Shown here: one piece after another, positions 1 through 9,333 of the stretch
Numbering within the stretch: the stretch's first letter is position 1
Layout of the letters: every line of letters begins with the position of its first letter
Assembly: GCA_963736575.1 (NCBI GenBank)
Contig: CAVTPD010000002.1
Location: 224,027-288,026, forward strand
DNA: 64,000 nucleotides
Direction: 5' to 3'
DNA from: CAVTPD01 sp963736575
GTDB taxonomy: Bacteria > Bacteroidota > Bacteroidia > Cytophagales > JAAEPT01
The notes under the pieces: model-generated
The model's input: only the letters and a program-made list of their open reading frames with translations
What the model was told of the DNA's origin: nothing
The model's database searches: none
Made by a program: the position numbers and the translations under genes

Positions 1-11
1 CGGAAACCGTT

Positions 12-1418
12 CTACCCGCACCGTCGCAAGCCACTCGTAAATCTAAGGTCATAGGTACCAGCGGCTGCTACGTTCACCGTATATTCTAGCCACTCTTCTG
101 CCATGGTATAGCCCAAATTGTAGCCACCACCATCATCGGTACAGTTTTCAATATCTACATCTTCATTTGTTCTAAAGTTAACTACGGTCGTTACTTCACT
201 CCCTGGGGTATCGTCTGAATAAGCAGAACCATTTCCGCCTAAATCAAATTCTTCTAATTCTATTTTACCGGGGATTGGGTGTGCTGTTCCACCATAAGGA
301 CCTTGAGGAACATTTATGTTTATGGTAACCGTACTTTCAGAAGTATTTCCTCCATTATCCGTCACAACGGCTTTTAGCACATGTTCGCCCATAACGGTAC
401 TGCTCCATGTGGTAGAATACGGTGCCGAATTATCGGTAATTAATAACTCCGTTCCATCGTAAAAAGCTACACTTGTTATGTTTCCTTCATCGGTAGTGGC
501 TTCGGCACTAAGTGTTATTTCTTCACCTGATTCTATGTTGGCGTTATTCACAGGCGCTGTAAAACGAACGCTTAAGCCTCCTAAATCCAATAAAGACAAC
601 ATCATTTCGGCATAACGCTTACCTAAAAGACGGTAACCTGCAGAGGTAAAGTGCAAATTATCTGACTGATCGGTACAACCGGCTGATGAAACCACATGTG
701 AAGTAGGAATGGTATTGGGCAAAGTATTAATGATCGTATTCATACTGGCGCAAACACCGCCTTGGGCAGCATCTACCATTTGGCCCGCCAATAACGGAAC
801 ATCGTTCGCGTTTAAACTAAGATCGGTCAATAAGTCGCCATATATCTTTTTTACTTTATTTGGCCATTGCTGGTCGCCTGTATTGGATTCGCCTTGGTGC
901 AATAAAATCCCTTTAATCACACCGTCTTGCTGAGCAATTTTAGCCAGTTCTACTAATTTGGCATACGGATTTCCACCATAGGCCGCTATTATATTCTGCA
1001 TCCAAGATTCTGCACTTGCTGCATATGTAGAATAACCTTGTTTATCGAACAATTCAATTTTACAACCTGCAACAGAAACGTGTACAATTCCCACTTTAAT
1101 ATTGGCTGGTAAATTGGCAATCATTTCTCTACCGAAATAATCGGAAGGGCCTAAACCTGTATTACAGCGGGCTATTGGAGGTGTTGCCGTTCGCCACTGC
1201 CCAGCAGGTTGGCCCGTACAACTAACCGCTTGCATGTTCTGGAAACGGGCATCTACCGTTCTGTCTTGGCTTTCAATAGTTCCTTGGCCTTCCATATTAG
1301 ACTGACCAAATGCCAAGTAAATATGGAAATTAGGATCTTGAGCATAAACGCTCATACTTGTTAGCCAGACTAGGGCCAACAAAACAAGTTTCAATTTCAT
1401 TATTTTAGTTAAGAGCAT
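12..1418 (-). pseudogene. Secreted acetyl xylan/sialate O-acetylesterase (SASA, CE6-like), frameshifted
   Basis: Probably a secreted carbohydrate O-acetylesterase acting on acetylated xylan or similar glycans. After a signal peptide (the better start is the second Met, at 1400) comes a SASA/CE6-type SGNH esterase domain with GQSNMEGQG near residue 40, HQGES near 174 and DNLHFTS near 254. An Ig-like domain (about 285-373) and the start of a CBM6-type module (from about 380) follow. The frame ends early at 12-14. Shifting one base at about 42-46 restores YDL(D)LRVACDGAGRTVS, which matches YDIDIRVACDYSDRTIS in the upstream esterase, so an extra base, probably T44, breaks the gene. The rest of the CBM6 and the expected T9SS sorting domain would lie left of the window. 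The gene starts 5 bp after the CE15 gene and is cotranscribed with it. The acetylesterase class is fairly sure; the exact substrate is inferred. Confidence 0.72.
55..300 (-). repeat. Copy 1 of duplicated Ig/CBM6 linker module
   Basis: This stretch of the CE6-type gene encodes, from PQGPYGGTAHPIPGK to EEWLEYTV, a segment almost identical in protein to the one encoded at about 1925-2165 in the CE15-type gene. DNA identity is also visibly high. It marks duplication or exchange of a carbohydrate-binding tail between adjacent genes. Confidence 0.8.
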
Positions 1419-1423
1419 ATTGT

Positions 1424-3673
1424 TTAGTTTTTAGTGATTTTAAAAGTTTTAGTTCCTGCTTTACCAGACTGAATCGTTAAAAAATAAACGCCATTTTCTA
1501 AGGTTTGCCCTACTATGGAATTATTTTCTAATGTTCCGTTTTCTACTAGCGTACCGCTTATCCCATAAATGAAATAATCTGCCTTAGCACTGCTTTCAAT
1601 ATGAAAACCTTCGTTACCAAACGGATTCGGGTAAATGGCTATTTCAGAAAGGTTATCGGCTTCAAAACCAGTAACTATGTTACTTTTAAATTCTACGTAA
1701 TTTAAGTTTACATAATCTTCGGCACCAATTGTTACACGCATTATTTGTGTTCCGGCTTCTAAAACAACGTCACTAAGTGTAATAGTTTGCCATTCTTGCC
1801 ACCCCGCAGTATTGGGAATAGAAACATTTTCAGCAATAACTTCACCTCCCATGTCAATACTTATTGTTCTATCAGAATAATCACATGCAACACGAATATC
1901 TATATCATAACTACCGCTAGCAGAAACATAAACCGTATATTCTAACCATTCGCCAGAGATACCATAACCAATATTATAACCTCCGCCAACATCCGTACAG
2001 TTTTCAATGTCTACATCTTCATCTGTTCTAAAATTCACTACCGTAGTTACTTCGCTTCCTGGGCTATCGTCCGAATAAGCAGATCCATTTCCACCTAAAT
2101 CAAATTCTTCTAATTCTATTTTACCCGGAATTGGATGCGCTGTTCCGCCGTATGGACTTTGTGGTATTCTAACCTGAATAGATAAACTTGAATTGCCTGT
2201 ATTATTATCTGCATCTGTTGCTTTTACAGAAAGGTTTGAAGAACCCAAGGCAGCGGGAATCCACTCTAAGGTGTATGGAGCGGTAGCGTCCTCACCAATT
2301 TTTTGTCCTTCTACAAAAAACTCAACTAGCGTTACATTATTGTCGTTATCTTCTACCATTGCCTCAATAGTTATGGCTTCCGAAACAAATATTGCTGTAG
2401 TTACTGCTGGAGAAGTTATAGTTACTTTTGGTATGTTAGGGTTAAAACTAATTTCTGGTGTAGTCCAATTTATTTTAGAAGCGTAATTTAAATCGAACCC
2501 TGCTTGTGATGGGTTGGTTCTAACATTGGTATTGGCTGAAGCATTGTTTCTAAGAAATTTATCTACAAAGGCTGTTACTGCCGTATTCTGACTGGCAGCT
2601 GCAGAACAATGTGGGTGATTTGTAGTAAAATCAAAACCGATACGATCTTCTACCCCCATGGATTTCCAAACTTCTGTTGCTGCCATTATTGACTTATAAC
2701 CCGACTCATCTCCCAACCAAACCTGATTAGAGTTACCCAAGGCTAAAAATGCACGTGGGGCAATCATGGCAATTAATTCATGATGGTCGTGTGGTAAGCT
2801 GTTAGCATTACGGCTCATCATACTTTGCATAAACCAACTTCCATTGGTGTTGTTAATTTTTTCGATATTAGTACCTGTTCTGTCGGTATAATCTTGTGAG
2901 GTTCTCCAAGAATTAATACCCCCACCACCAGACTCTTGTGCAATGGTTAGAGCAATACGTTCGTCAAAAGCCCCTGCAAAAAGCGCCATTTTACCGGCGT
3001 AAGAACAGCCTGTCACGGCAATTCTTCCTAAATCTGCTTTCATTTGACTTTGTACAATTTCTATACCGTCTATAATTCTACTAATTCCCCAAGACCATGC
3101 GCTGTAATAACCATTACTTGTTAATTCAGGATATAAATTAAAAAACGGATAAGAAGGATCTCTTGTTCCTTGAGAATATAACGCAACTTGATTATGATTA
3201 AAAGGAACTTGAATTACACCATTAAATAAGTTGGCCGATAATTGACCTGTTGGGGCATTCATACCAATAACTACTGGAAATGGTCCTGTGCCAGAAGGCA
3301 TATTCACATTAGACGTTAAGGTTAGCGTTCTTCCATTTACAGTTACATTTACGGTTAAAGTACCGCCAGAATAAGAGGCTGTAATGTTTTCCGGTTTGTT
3401 GGGTTTAATCCCAATTTCATATTGTTCAATGTCTGCCTTAATTTCATTTCTTCGGCAAGACCAATCTTCAAAAGTAGAAACCTTGCTGCCATCATTAAAG
3501 CTAAAAGGATCTGGTAAATTGGCGTTGTTGCTAAGTGCACCAGCACTTACATTACAATCGGCTCCTCTGTTTTCAACATCAAAAACAAGAGGAACTTGGG
3601 CAGACAAAGCTGTAACCATTAAGACGTTCAGAACAAGTGCCAGTAGGCTTGCTTTGAGGATATAGTTTCTCAT
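1424..3673 (-). CDS. Secreted glucuronoyl esterase (CE15-like) with Ig, CBM6 and T9SS sorting domains
   Basis: Likely a 4-O-methyl-glucuronoyl methylesterase, which cuts ester links between glucuronoxylan and lignin. The 749-residue product has a signal peptide (about 1-25) and an alpha/beta-hydrolase domain with the CE15-like nucleophile motif GCSYAGK (222-228, Ser224), a probable acid Glu247 in QESGGGG, and His353 or His355 in TNHPHC. An Ig-like domain (about 415-503), a CBM6-type domain (about 515-655) and a C-terminal T9SS type A sorting domain starting at IYPNPFG (about 680) follow. It is the promoter-proximal gene of a two-gene operon with the CE6-type esterase, with which it shares about 80 almost identical tail residues. 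The context suggests extracellular removal of side groups from plant or algal xylan. The family canon is GCSRxGK; here Arg is replaced by Tyr. Confidence 0.8.
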   Translation of the reverse strand: MRNYILKASLLALVLNVLMVTALSAQVPLVFDVENRGADCNVSAGALSNNANLPDPFSFNDGSKVSTFEDWSCRRNEIKADIEQYEIGIKPNKPENITASYSGGTLTVNVTVNGRTLTLTSNVNMPSGTGPFPVVIGMNAPTGQLSANLFNGVIQVPFNHNQVALYSQGTRDPSYPFFNLYPELTSNGYYSAWSWGISRIIDGIEIVQSQMKADLGRIAVTGCSYAGKMALFAGAFDERIALTIAQESGGGGINSWRTSQDYTDRTGTNIEKINNTNGSWFMQSMMSRNANSLPHDHHELIAMIAPRAFLALGNSNQVWLGDESGYKSIMAATEVWKSMGVEDRIGFDFTTNHPHCSAAASQNTAVTAFVDKFLRNNASANTNVRTNPSQAGFDLNYASKINWTTPEISFNPNIPKVTITSPAVTTAIFVSEAITIEAMVEDNDNNVTLVEFFVEGQKIGEDATAPYTLEWIPAALGSSNLSVKATDADNNTGNSSLSIQVRIPQSPYGGTAHPIPGKIELEEFDLGGNGSAYSDDSPGSEVTTVVNFRTDEDVDIENCTDVGGGYNIGYGISGEWLEYTVYVSASGSYDIDIRVACDYSDRTISIDMGGEVIAENVSIPNTAGWQEWQTITLSDVVLEAGTQIMRVTIGAEDYVNLNYVEFKSNIVTGFEADNLSEIAIYPNPFGNEGFHIESSAKADYFIYGISGTLVENGTLENNSIVGQTLENGVYFLTIQSGKAGTKTFKITKN
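1925..2165 (-). repeat. Copy 2 of duplicated Ig/CBM6 linker module
   Basis: Partner of the repeat at about 55-300. It encodes PQSPYGGTAHPIPGK through GEWLEYTV of the glucuronoyl esterase. Differences are a few substitutions, for example NEDVDIENCTDDGGGYN against DEDVDIENCTDVGGGYN. Confidence 0.8.
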
Positions 3674-3744
3674 AGTAGTATTTTCGGTTAATCTTTAAAA
3701 AGATAGTAGGCTACGTAATAGCCCAAAAAAAGTCATCATTACTA

Positions 3745-4671
3745 TTATTTAGAGAAAGCTAAAAATAGCTCAAAAGTATTGTCTGCCACGGTTATTTTGG
3801 TGTGGTAAAAACTATAACTTGCTAGTAGCATAAAATTATATTCTTGAAAAAAAGAATGTTTAATCCCTGCACTTACCGAAGTCTTTTTTAGGTAATAATT
3901 GCTTAATCCAATTAAGCCTATTTCCATGTATTGGGCCATTAAATTTATTGAATACGCGTATTCTTCTTCGGAAAGTTGTACTACAAACTGCGCATCTAAA
4001 TTGAATTGTGGGGAAAGTACAAATTTCTTAGCAAGGTCTATATTATATAATCTTTTCAGTACAAAAGATTGATTTACGGGCATTAAAACGGGTGTAAAAA
4101 CTTGCTGTATACCAAAACCGACAGAAACTTTTGGCCTAATATAATGAACCCCTATAGACCCATCTGGGCCATAATCCGAACCACCTGTTCCGCCTTGGGT
4201 AGTTTGGAAAGAATAATTAATAAACCCCAATGAAACGCCTGCAGACAATGCCGACTTTCGTGTTAAACGCGTATACCAAGAGTACCGAAATTGCAATCGG
4301 CTTTTGCTAATGTAATCACCCAATTTAGAATTGGTCATTTGAACCCCCGCATAATGGATTCCATTATTTTTTACCGAACCAAATCTTTTATCTGCATCTA
4401 AATAAAAACGACTAACATTTTTTAACAACCCCAATTCATTAATATTATTAAAAAGCAATTTAAAAGAATAGGTAGTATCTGTTGCAGCAGGATTAATGAG
4501 ATACGGATTAACTAATGTTTGTGTAAAGTCTTGGTAAACCGAAGCATCTAATTGCGCTTTACAAAAGAAACTGTTTACCGAAAGAAAAACCAACAGCAAA
4601 AGCGCAGAGGTATTGAACCTCAGCTTCTTTATACCTACAGATTGTTGATTAACCCTTTCCAAATAAAGCAC
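3745..4671 (-). CDS. PorP/SprF-family outer-membrane protein (T9SS-associated)
   Basis: A 308-residue predicted outer-membrane beta-barrel of the PorP/SprF type. Members of this family accompany type IX secretion and in particular help deliver cargo with type-B (gliding-motility-associated) C-terminal domains. Visible features are an N-terminal hydrophobic segment (about 22-38) ending at KAQ, the family-typical start YQDFTQTLVNPYLINPAATD just after cleavage, then alternating beta-strand segments with aromatic ends and a C-terminal Phe-Ser-Lys. It lies divergently, across 186 bp, from an ECF sigma/anti-sigma/LRR operon whose last two products carry type-B-like domains. Family confidence is good; whether it serves only the neighbouring proteins is inference. 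Confidence 0.75.
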   Translation of the reverse strand: MLYLERVNQQSVGIKKLRFNTSALLLLVFLSVNSFFCKAQLDASVYQDFTQTLVNPYLINPAATDTTYSFKLLFNNINELGLLKNVSRFYLDADKRFGSVKNNGIHYAGVQMTNSKLGDYISKSRLQFRYSWYTRLTRKSALSAGVSLGFINYSFQTTQGGTGGSDYGPDGSIGVHYIRPKVSVGFGIQQVFTPVLMPVNQSFVLKRLYNIDLAKKFVLSPQFNLDAQFVVQLSEEEYAYSINLMAQYMEIGLIGLSNYYLKKTSVSAGIKHSFFQEYNFMLLASYSFYHTKITVADNTFELFLAFSK

Positions 4672-4857
4672 CTTTTTTAAATGAACAGTTCTTTAAAGTT
4701 AATATTAAAACTTTCATGTGGTGACCTTTTTTAAAGAATATCGTAGCTTAAACAGTGTCTGTTATGATATTTGCTGAGAAATAGCTCTTTAGTTTTGATT
4801 ATTCTAGTCATTTGAAAGTCTTTAGTTAAATTAATAAGCTGTACTTATATATAAAGA

Positions 4858-5430
4858 ATGAAAAAAGATTCGAAGATCATTATTGAGGCCATACGGAGCG
4901 GGAAAAACCAAGAAGCGCTAAAGTACTTATATAAAGATCCTTTGAATAAAATACGGAGTTACATTTTGAAAAATTCGGGCTCTTTAGATGATGCCAATGA
5001 TGTTTTCCAGGATGCAATAATTACCTTATTTCATTATGTAGAAACCGGAAAATACAACGAGGAGTATGAATTGGAAGGGTTTTTATACCGCGTGGCTAAA
5101 AACAAATGGATTGATCTAGCCCGTAAAAAACAAAAAATAATTAATACAGAACTTATAGGTTTTGATTTTGGTGATGACTCGGACTATTTACTAGACATGA
5201 TTAAGGAAGAAAAGCTGAACACTTTTCATAAACTGTTTAATCAACTAGAAGATAATTGCAAACAAATCTTGTCTTATGTAATGTTCGAAAAAAAAAGCAT
5301 GAAAGAAATTTCTGTACTTATGGATTTTAAAGACGAAAAAGTAGCCAAAAACCAGAACTATAGGTGTAAGAAATACTTTAGCAAACTATTATTTGACAAT
5401 CAAGAAGCATTAAACTTACTTAGAAATTGA
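4858..5430 (+). CDS. ECF-type RNA polymerase sigma-70 factor
   Basis: A 190-residue alternative sigma factor. Region 2 is seen around residues 20-95, with an LDDANDVFQDAIITLFHY segment and FLYRVAKNKWIDLARKK, the typical core- and -10-binding helices. Region 4 lies around 120-180, with CKQILSYVMFEKKSMKEIS leading into a helix-turn-helix. It is the first gene of an operon: its TGA stop (5428-5430) overlaps the TTG start of the next gene (5427), implying translational coupling to a membrane anti-sigma-like protein. The likely role is activating a regulon in response to an envelope signal. The targets are not identifiable here, though the divergent PorP/SprF-like gene is an obvious candidate. Confidence 0.88.
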   Translation: MKKDSKIIIEAIRSGKNQEALKYLYKDPLNKIRSYILKNSGSLDDANDVFQDAIITLFHYVETGKYNEEYELEGFLYRVAKNKWIDLARKKQKIINTELIGFDFGDDSDYLLDMIKEEKLNTFHKLFNQLEDNCKQILSYVMFEKKSMKEISVLMDFKDEKVAKNQNYRCKKYFSKLLFDNQEALNLLRN

Positions 5431-6560
5431 TAAACGATCTTCATATATCGGAACAAATAGACACTTACCTTAAAGGCGAAATGCCTGAAGGAGAACGTGT
5501 TTCTTTTGAGAAAAAACTGGCAGAAGATCCAGCGCTTTCTAACTTAGTAGAAGAAACCAAATTAACCAACGAAGCCTTGCACTTTGCCCATCTTTCGGTA
5601 CTAAAAGAAAGTATTGGTAGAGACATTACAAACATACCCCACAACTCTAATGGGGGTTTAAAAAAAGCAGTTATTTTATCCGCTTCTCTCCTATTATTAG
5701 GTACAACGGGTTATGTTTTAACCCAAAACAACAAACCGGATAATGCTGCTAAAACATACGTTTTCGTTGATAGTTCACAGTATATTTCTGAAGTTGTTCC
5801 CCAAAAAGACATTAAATTTGTTGAAACACCAAAAATAGATTCTTCATCACAAGAAGAAACGGAAACACCAAAAAACACAGCAAAAGCCCCTGTTACAACT
5901 GCCGAGGTTAAAGAAATAATTACTTCAAAAGAGGATACTCTTACTGAAGACAGTAGTGACGTAAAAACGAAAAAAGAAGTTTCCCTTTCGGTAGAAAAAG
6001 AAAACACCAAACCGCAGCCTGTTATTGAAAAAGACATTATAGCGGTTGAAAAAACAACGGTTCCCATTACTTGTGATAAGACTTTCGAAATCTCTAGTTC
6101 GCCGTCTTGTAAAGAAGAAGCAACGGGTGCAATTATTATAAATACCGAATATAAAGAAGATTATATTTTTCTTGTAGATGGCTATAAAAAGCAATTTTCT
6201 GGTGGGAAGATTATTAATTTATCTGCTGGTGAACATAACTTGGTGATTAATTACGCAGAATGCACCTACAAAAAAACAGTCTCTATTTCTGAAAAATGGT
6301 GTGCTTTAAATGAATCGTTCAGTTTTAACCCAGATTATGGCGAAAAATGGAACATACAATATGAAGATGGTGACCAAGGAACTTTTAATATTTACAATGC
6401 CAGAGGAAGAGAAGTTTATAAAGCTAACTTTGGTGCAGGAAATGAATATTGGGACGGAATTGATTTAAGCGGAAACATAGCTCCTGTAGGAAACTATTTT
6501 GTTATGATTAAATATTCTGACAGTAGAATTGAGAAAGTTGAATTAACGATAGTAAGATGA
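5427..6560 (+). CDS. Membrane anti-sigma-like protein with periplasmic SprB-like repeat and type-B T9SS-like C-terminal domain
   Basis: A 377-residue single-pass membrane protein, probably restraining the sigma factor encoded just upstream. A cytoplasmic N-terminus (about 1-75; ISEQIDTYLKGEMPEGER, then KKLAEDP) resembles Bacteroidota anti-sigma regulators. One transmembrane helix follows (about 80-99), then a low-complexity Thr/Glu/Lys linker (about 110-205), a Cys-containing SprB-repeat-like segment (about 213-290) and a C-terminal domain (about 300-377) with NIYNARGREVYK, YWDGIDLSG, GNYFVMIKY and a final LTIVR, like gliding-motility-associated type-B domains. The start is TTG at 5427, overlapping the sigma stop; the next in-frame ATG (about 5481) would cut the N-terminal domain. 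A type-B-like domain on an inner-membrane regulator is unusual. Confidence 0.7.
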   Translation: MINDLHISEQIDTYLKGEMPEGERVSFEKKLAEDPALSNLVEETKLTNEALHFAHLSVLKESIGRDITNIPHNSNGGLKKAVILSASLLLLGTTGYVLTQNNKPDNAAKTYVFVDSSQYISEVVPQKDIKFVETPKIDSSSQEETETPKNTAKAPVTTAEVKEIITSKEDTLTEDSSDVKTKKEVSLSVEKENTKPQPVIEKDIIAVEKTTVPITCDKTFEISSSPSCKEEATGAIIINTEYKEDYIFLVDGYKKQFSGGKIINLSAGEHNLVINYAECTYKKTVSISEKWCALNESFSFNPDYGEKWNIQYEDGDQGTFNIYNARGREVYKANFGAGNEYWDGIDLSGNIAPVGNYFVMIKYSDSRIEKVELTIVR

Positions 6561-8155
6561 AATCTTATATAATAATTACCATACTTTTACTTTTTATAGC
6601 TGCCACGGGTTGGTCGCAGACGGTTACAATACCAGACGTTAACTTACGCAATAAGTTACTATCAGACTACCCGCAAGTAATGCAAGGTGATAAATTAGAC
6701 ATTGCAAAAGCGCGTTCATTTACAGGAATACTTAACCTTAACTTTGCCAATATTGCAGATGCAAACGGCATTCAGTATTTTAATACTGCCCACACGCTTT
6801 ATTTAGACAATAACCAACTTTCTACAATTCCAGATATTTCTGCCAATATTGGTTTAGAAAATCTATTTCTATCTAATAATAAAATTATACAGCTACCTAA
6901 TTTATCGGCTTTAGTTAATTTATTAGATATACAAGTAAACAACAACCAGCTGCAAGCACTACCCAATTTATCGGGTTGTACAAAATTGACCTCTATTTAT
7001 TGTACCAACAATAAGATTAAGCACTTACCCGATTTAACACAGTTCCCAGATTTAAGTCTTTTAGTTATTGGTGAAAACCCTATTGAAGAAGATATAGACT
7101 TTTCAACATGCCCTAATTTAACACAACTTCACATTCACAAAACCACTACCAAACAATTGCTGGGTGTTGAAACACTAACCCAACTTGAAATATTTTACGC
7201 TTGGGGAAATCAGGTCACCGATTTTTCAGCCGTTAATCTATTAAATAAATTAACATTAATTCATATTGCCGATAATCCTCTTTCTGCATTACCTAAATTA
7301 GACAACAAGCCTAATCTTAGTTATGTAAACGTTACCAATTGTAATTTTACTTTCGAAACTATTCTTCCCATTCTAAAAAGCAATCCAACGTTTCAATTTG
7401 AATATAGTCCACAAAAAAACCTTGTTATTTCAGAACTTAGCGCAAGAGAAAAAGGTAAACTTGCCATTGAATACCCAGCAGAAAACCCATTACCCAATAA
7501 CATTTATGTTTGGCGCAAAAACGGTGAAGTGATAGACAGTTCTTCATCAAAAGTCTATCAAATAGAGTCTTTAGTAAAGTCAGATGAAGGGGTTTACCAA
7601 CTTAAAGTTTACAATCCCGAAATACCAACACTTGTGTTACAATCCAATTCGTTACCACTATCTGTAGGACCTTGTATTGAGTTTAAAATCCCTATGGTTG
7701 ATGTAATTGATAAAGATTGTTCAAAAGGCTATACCATAGATTTAATGAATGCTGTAGTTTTAGGAGGTACAGCACCTTATTCGTATGCCTTAAAAAGCCA
7801 TGATTTTGACGAAACTTATACTACTGAAAAGATAGAAAACTTACCTGCTGGTAACTATGCTGTTACTATTACAGATGCTAAAAAATGTAGCGCTTCAGAC
7901 GCTGTCACCTTAAATAGAATTGAACGTTGTGATGCTGTTTTCTCCCCAAATAGTGATGGTATTGCAGACAATTTTTTCATTGAACATGTAGGCCTTATTA
8001 ATATATACGACCTTAAAAGAAATGTAATTAAAACTTTAACGGGACCAACTACTTGGGATGGATCTACCAATAATGGTAATTTAGCTGATGCTGGTTATTA
8101 CATTATTATCCCCGAAAAGGACAATACTCCTATATACATTACTTTAATTAGATAG
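6557..8155 (+). CDS. Secreted leucine-rich-repeat protein with Ig-like, SprB-like and type-B C-terminal domains
   Basis: A 532-residue secreted or surface protein. It has a signal peptide (about 1-20, ending GWSQ), then about nine leucine-rich repeats (about 60-280, for example LYLDNNQLSTIPD, LFLSNNKIIQLPN, IQVNNNQLQALPN). An Ig-like segment (about 290-370; NIYVWRKNGEVIDSS, DEGVYQLKV) and a SprB-repeat-like segment (about 380-450) follow. The C-terminus (about 455-532) is a gliding-motility-associated/T9SS type-B domain with FSPNSDGIADNF, TTWDGSTNNG and ITLIR. Its ATGA overlap with the preceding stop makes it the third gene of the sigma/anti-sigma operon. It is probably exported by T9SS. It might act as the extracellular ligand or sensor of the system, which is inference. 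Confidence 0.8.
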   Translation: MKSYIIITILLLFIAATGWSQTVTIPDVNLRNKLLSDYPQVMQGDKLDIAKARSFTGILNLNFANIADANGIQYFNTAHTLYLDNNQLSTIPDISANIGLENLFLSNNKIIQLPNLSALVNLLDIQVNNNQLQALPNLSGCTKLTSIYCTNNKIKHLPDLTQFPDLSLLVIGENPIEEDIDFSTCPNLTQLHIHKTTTKQLLGVETLTQLEIFYAWGNQVTDFSAVNLLNKLTLIHIADNPLSALPKLDNKPNLSYVNVTNCNFTFETILPILKSNPTFQFEYSPQKNLVISELSAREKGKLAIEYPAENPLPNNIYVWRKNGEVIDSSSSKVYQIESLVKSDEGVYQLKVYNPEIPTLVLQSNSLPLSVGPCIEFKIPMVDVIDKDCSKGYTIDLMNAVVLGGTAPYSYALKSHDFDETYTTEKIENLPAGNYAVTITDAKKCSASDAVTLNRIERCDAVFSPNSDGIADNFFIEHVGLINIYDLKRNVIKTLTGPTTWDGSTNNGNLADAGYYIIIPEKDNTPIYITLIR

Positions 8156-8311
8156 ACTTATTAATACTACACGTATTTCTCTACTATAAGTAATCTCATC
8201 AAGCCAAACTTTTCCGTTAGATTATGTTTCTATAATCTGTATTAACATCACCTGCTTAATTTTATTTGATCACCACTTTACCCCATTAAATCACTAATTA
8301 TTAACCTTTTA

Positions 8312-9333
8312 ACCTGAGTTCGATTTTAAAAAACGGCTAATTGGTTAGATTTTACGGTTTGATACTTGATAGCAGGCTTTTTAGGGAAAAATGAATAAGC
8401 AATTAACCCTGAAATAAGATTGGTTACAAAATTCTCAAAAGATCTATGTCTGGAATGTTCTATCTGGCAAATGTTTTTAAGCTCATCATTCACGGTTTCT
8501 ATGACAGATCTTTTCCTGAGTAAAATTTTATCTTTAAGTTCCATAAGAACATTCTTCATATTGTTGCGGATACTTGTAATTAAATGAAGCCCGTTTAAAA
8601 ATAAAACCTGTGTTAATTGATTTGATATATAACCTTTATCTGCATAAAGTTTACCTTTTAATGCCTTGATAAAAGATTTGTTTTTTAATGGTTCTCGATC
8701 ATCCGTATTACCAGGTGTAATAACAAAATTGAGTAATTCACCTTTATCATTTATAACTATATGTAGCTTAAAACCAAAGAAATAACCCATGGTGGATTTA
8801 CCAACCTGAGCCAAACCCTCAAATACTTTATTTCTTTTAATACGCTTGTTTTTACATACTCGTATGGGGGTTGAATCAATGAAGGATATACCCGTTCCTT
8901 CTCCCATACAACAGGTTTTTAAAAAGATAGTCATGGGTAACATAGCTCCTTGCATAAGTTCTACAAACCTGTTGTAGGAAACAGTATTAGGAAACAAATC
9001 TGTTTGATGTTTTTGTACATAATAGAGATAAAAATTTTTCATGTTTTTAAACCCTCCTGAATGGAATAAAACCATAATGGTAATCACTTCGCTACAGCTC
9101 ATTTTAGGCTTTTTCTTAGGTTCATTACCCAAAGTATGTTTTTTTAAGGATCGCTCGAATTCAATGCAAAATTCATCGACTAAATAGAAAATTTCTGTAA
9201 TTTTGTTGTTAGATAGAACCATGTGCTTAGCTTGTATATATTTGAATTTCAGATACTTAAATATACTCAAGGGCACTGGTTTTATCAATTTTTTACCCCT
9301 ATAAATCTTTCACCTTATTAATCGAACTCAGGT
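8312..9333 (-). mobile_element. IS982-family insertion sequence, intact, 1,022 bp
   Basis: The element is bounded by 14-bp perfect inverted repeats ACCTGAGTTCGATT (8312-8325) and its complement (9320-9333). It is flanked by a 5-bp direct repeat TTTTA (8307-8311 and 9334-9338), the expected target-site duplication. It holds one full-length transposase gene. The clean ends and duplication suggest fairly recent insertion, into the gap upstream of the porin gene that starts at 9531. Confidence 0.92.
8326..9288 (-). CDS. IS982-family transposase
   Basis: A 320-residue DDE transposase. The catalytic acids are visible in context: Asp in FIDSTPIRV, Asp in YADKGYI and Glu in ETVNDELKN, with the family-typical YFFGFKLHIVIN segment. 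An alternative start at 9222 (MVLSNNKITEIF) gives 298 residues, closer to the usual IS982 length, and may be the true one. The gene fills the element between its inverted repeats. It has no frameshift, so the transposase is probably functional. Confidence 0.93.
   Translation of the reverse strand: MIKPVPLSIFKYLKFKYIQAKHMVLSNNKITEIFYLVDEFCIEFERSLKKHTLGNEPKKKPKMSCSEVITIMVLFHSGGFKNMKNFYLYYVQKHQTDLFPNTVSYNRFVELMQGAMLPMTIFLKTCCMGEGTGISFIDSTPIRVCKNKRIKRNKVFEGLAQVGKSTMGYFFGFKLHIVINDKGELLNFVITPGNTDDREPLKNKSFIKALKGKLYADKGYISNQLTQVLFLNGLHLITSIRNNMKNVLMELKDKILLRKRSVIETVNDELKNICQIEHSRHRSFENFVTNLISGLIAYSFFPKKPAIKYQTVKSNQLAVF

Noticed and set aside
3700..3744. Small hairpin GGCTA...TAGCC after the PorP/SprF-like gene
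   Set aside because: The stem is only 5 bp, and the T-run lies before rather than after it, so it is not a convincing terminator.
5711..6194. Antisense frames within the anti-sigma gene linker
   Set aside because: They mirror the low-complexity Thr/Glu/Lys linker and have no independent support.
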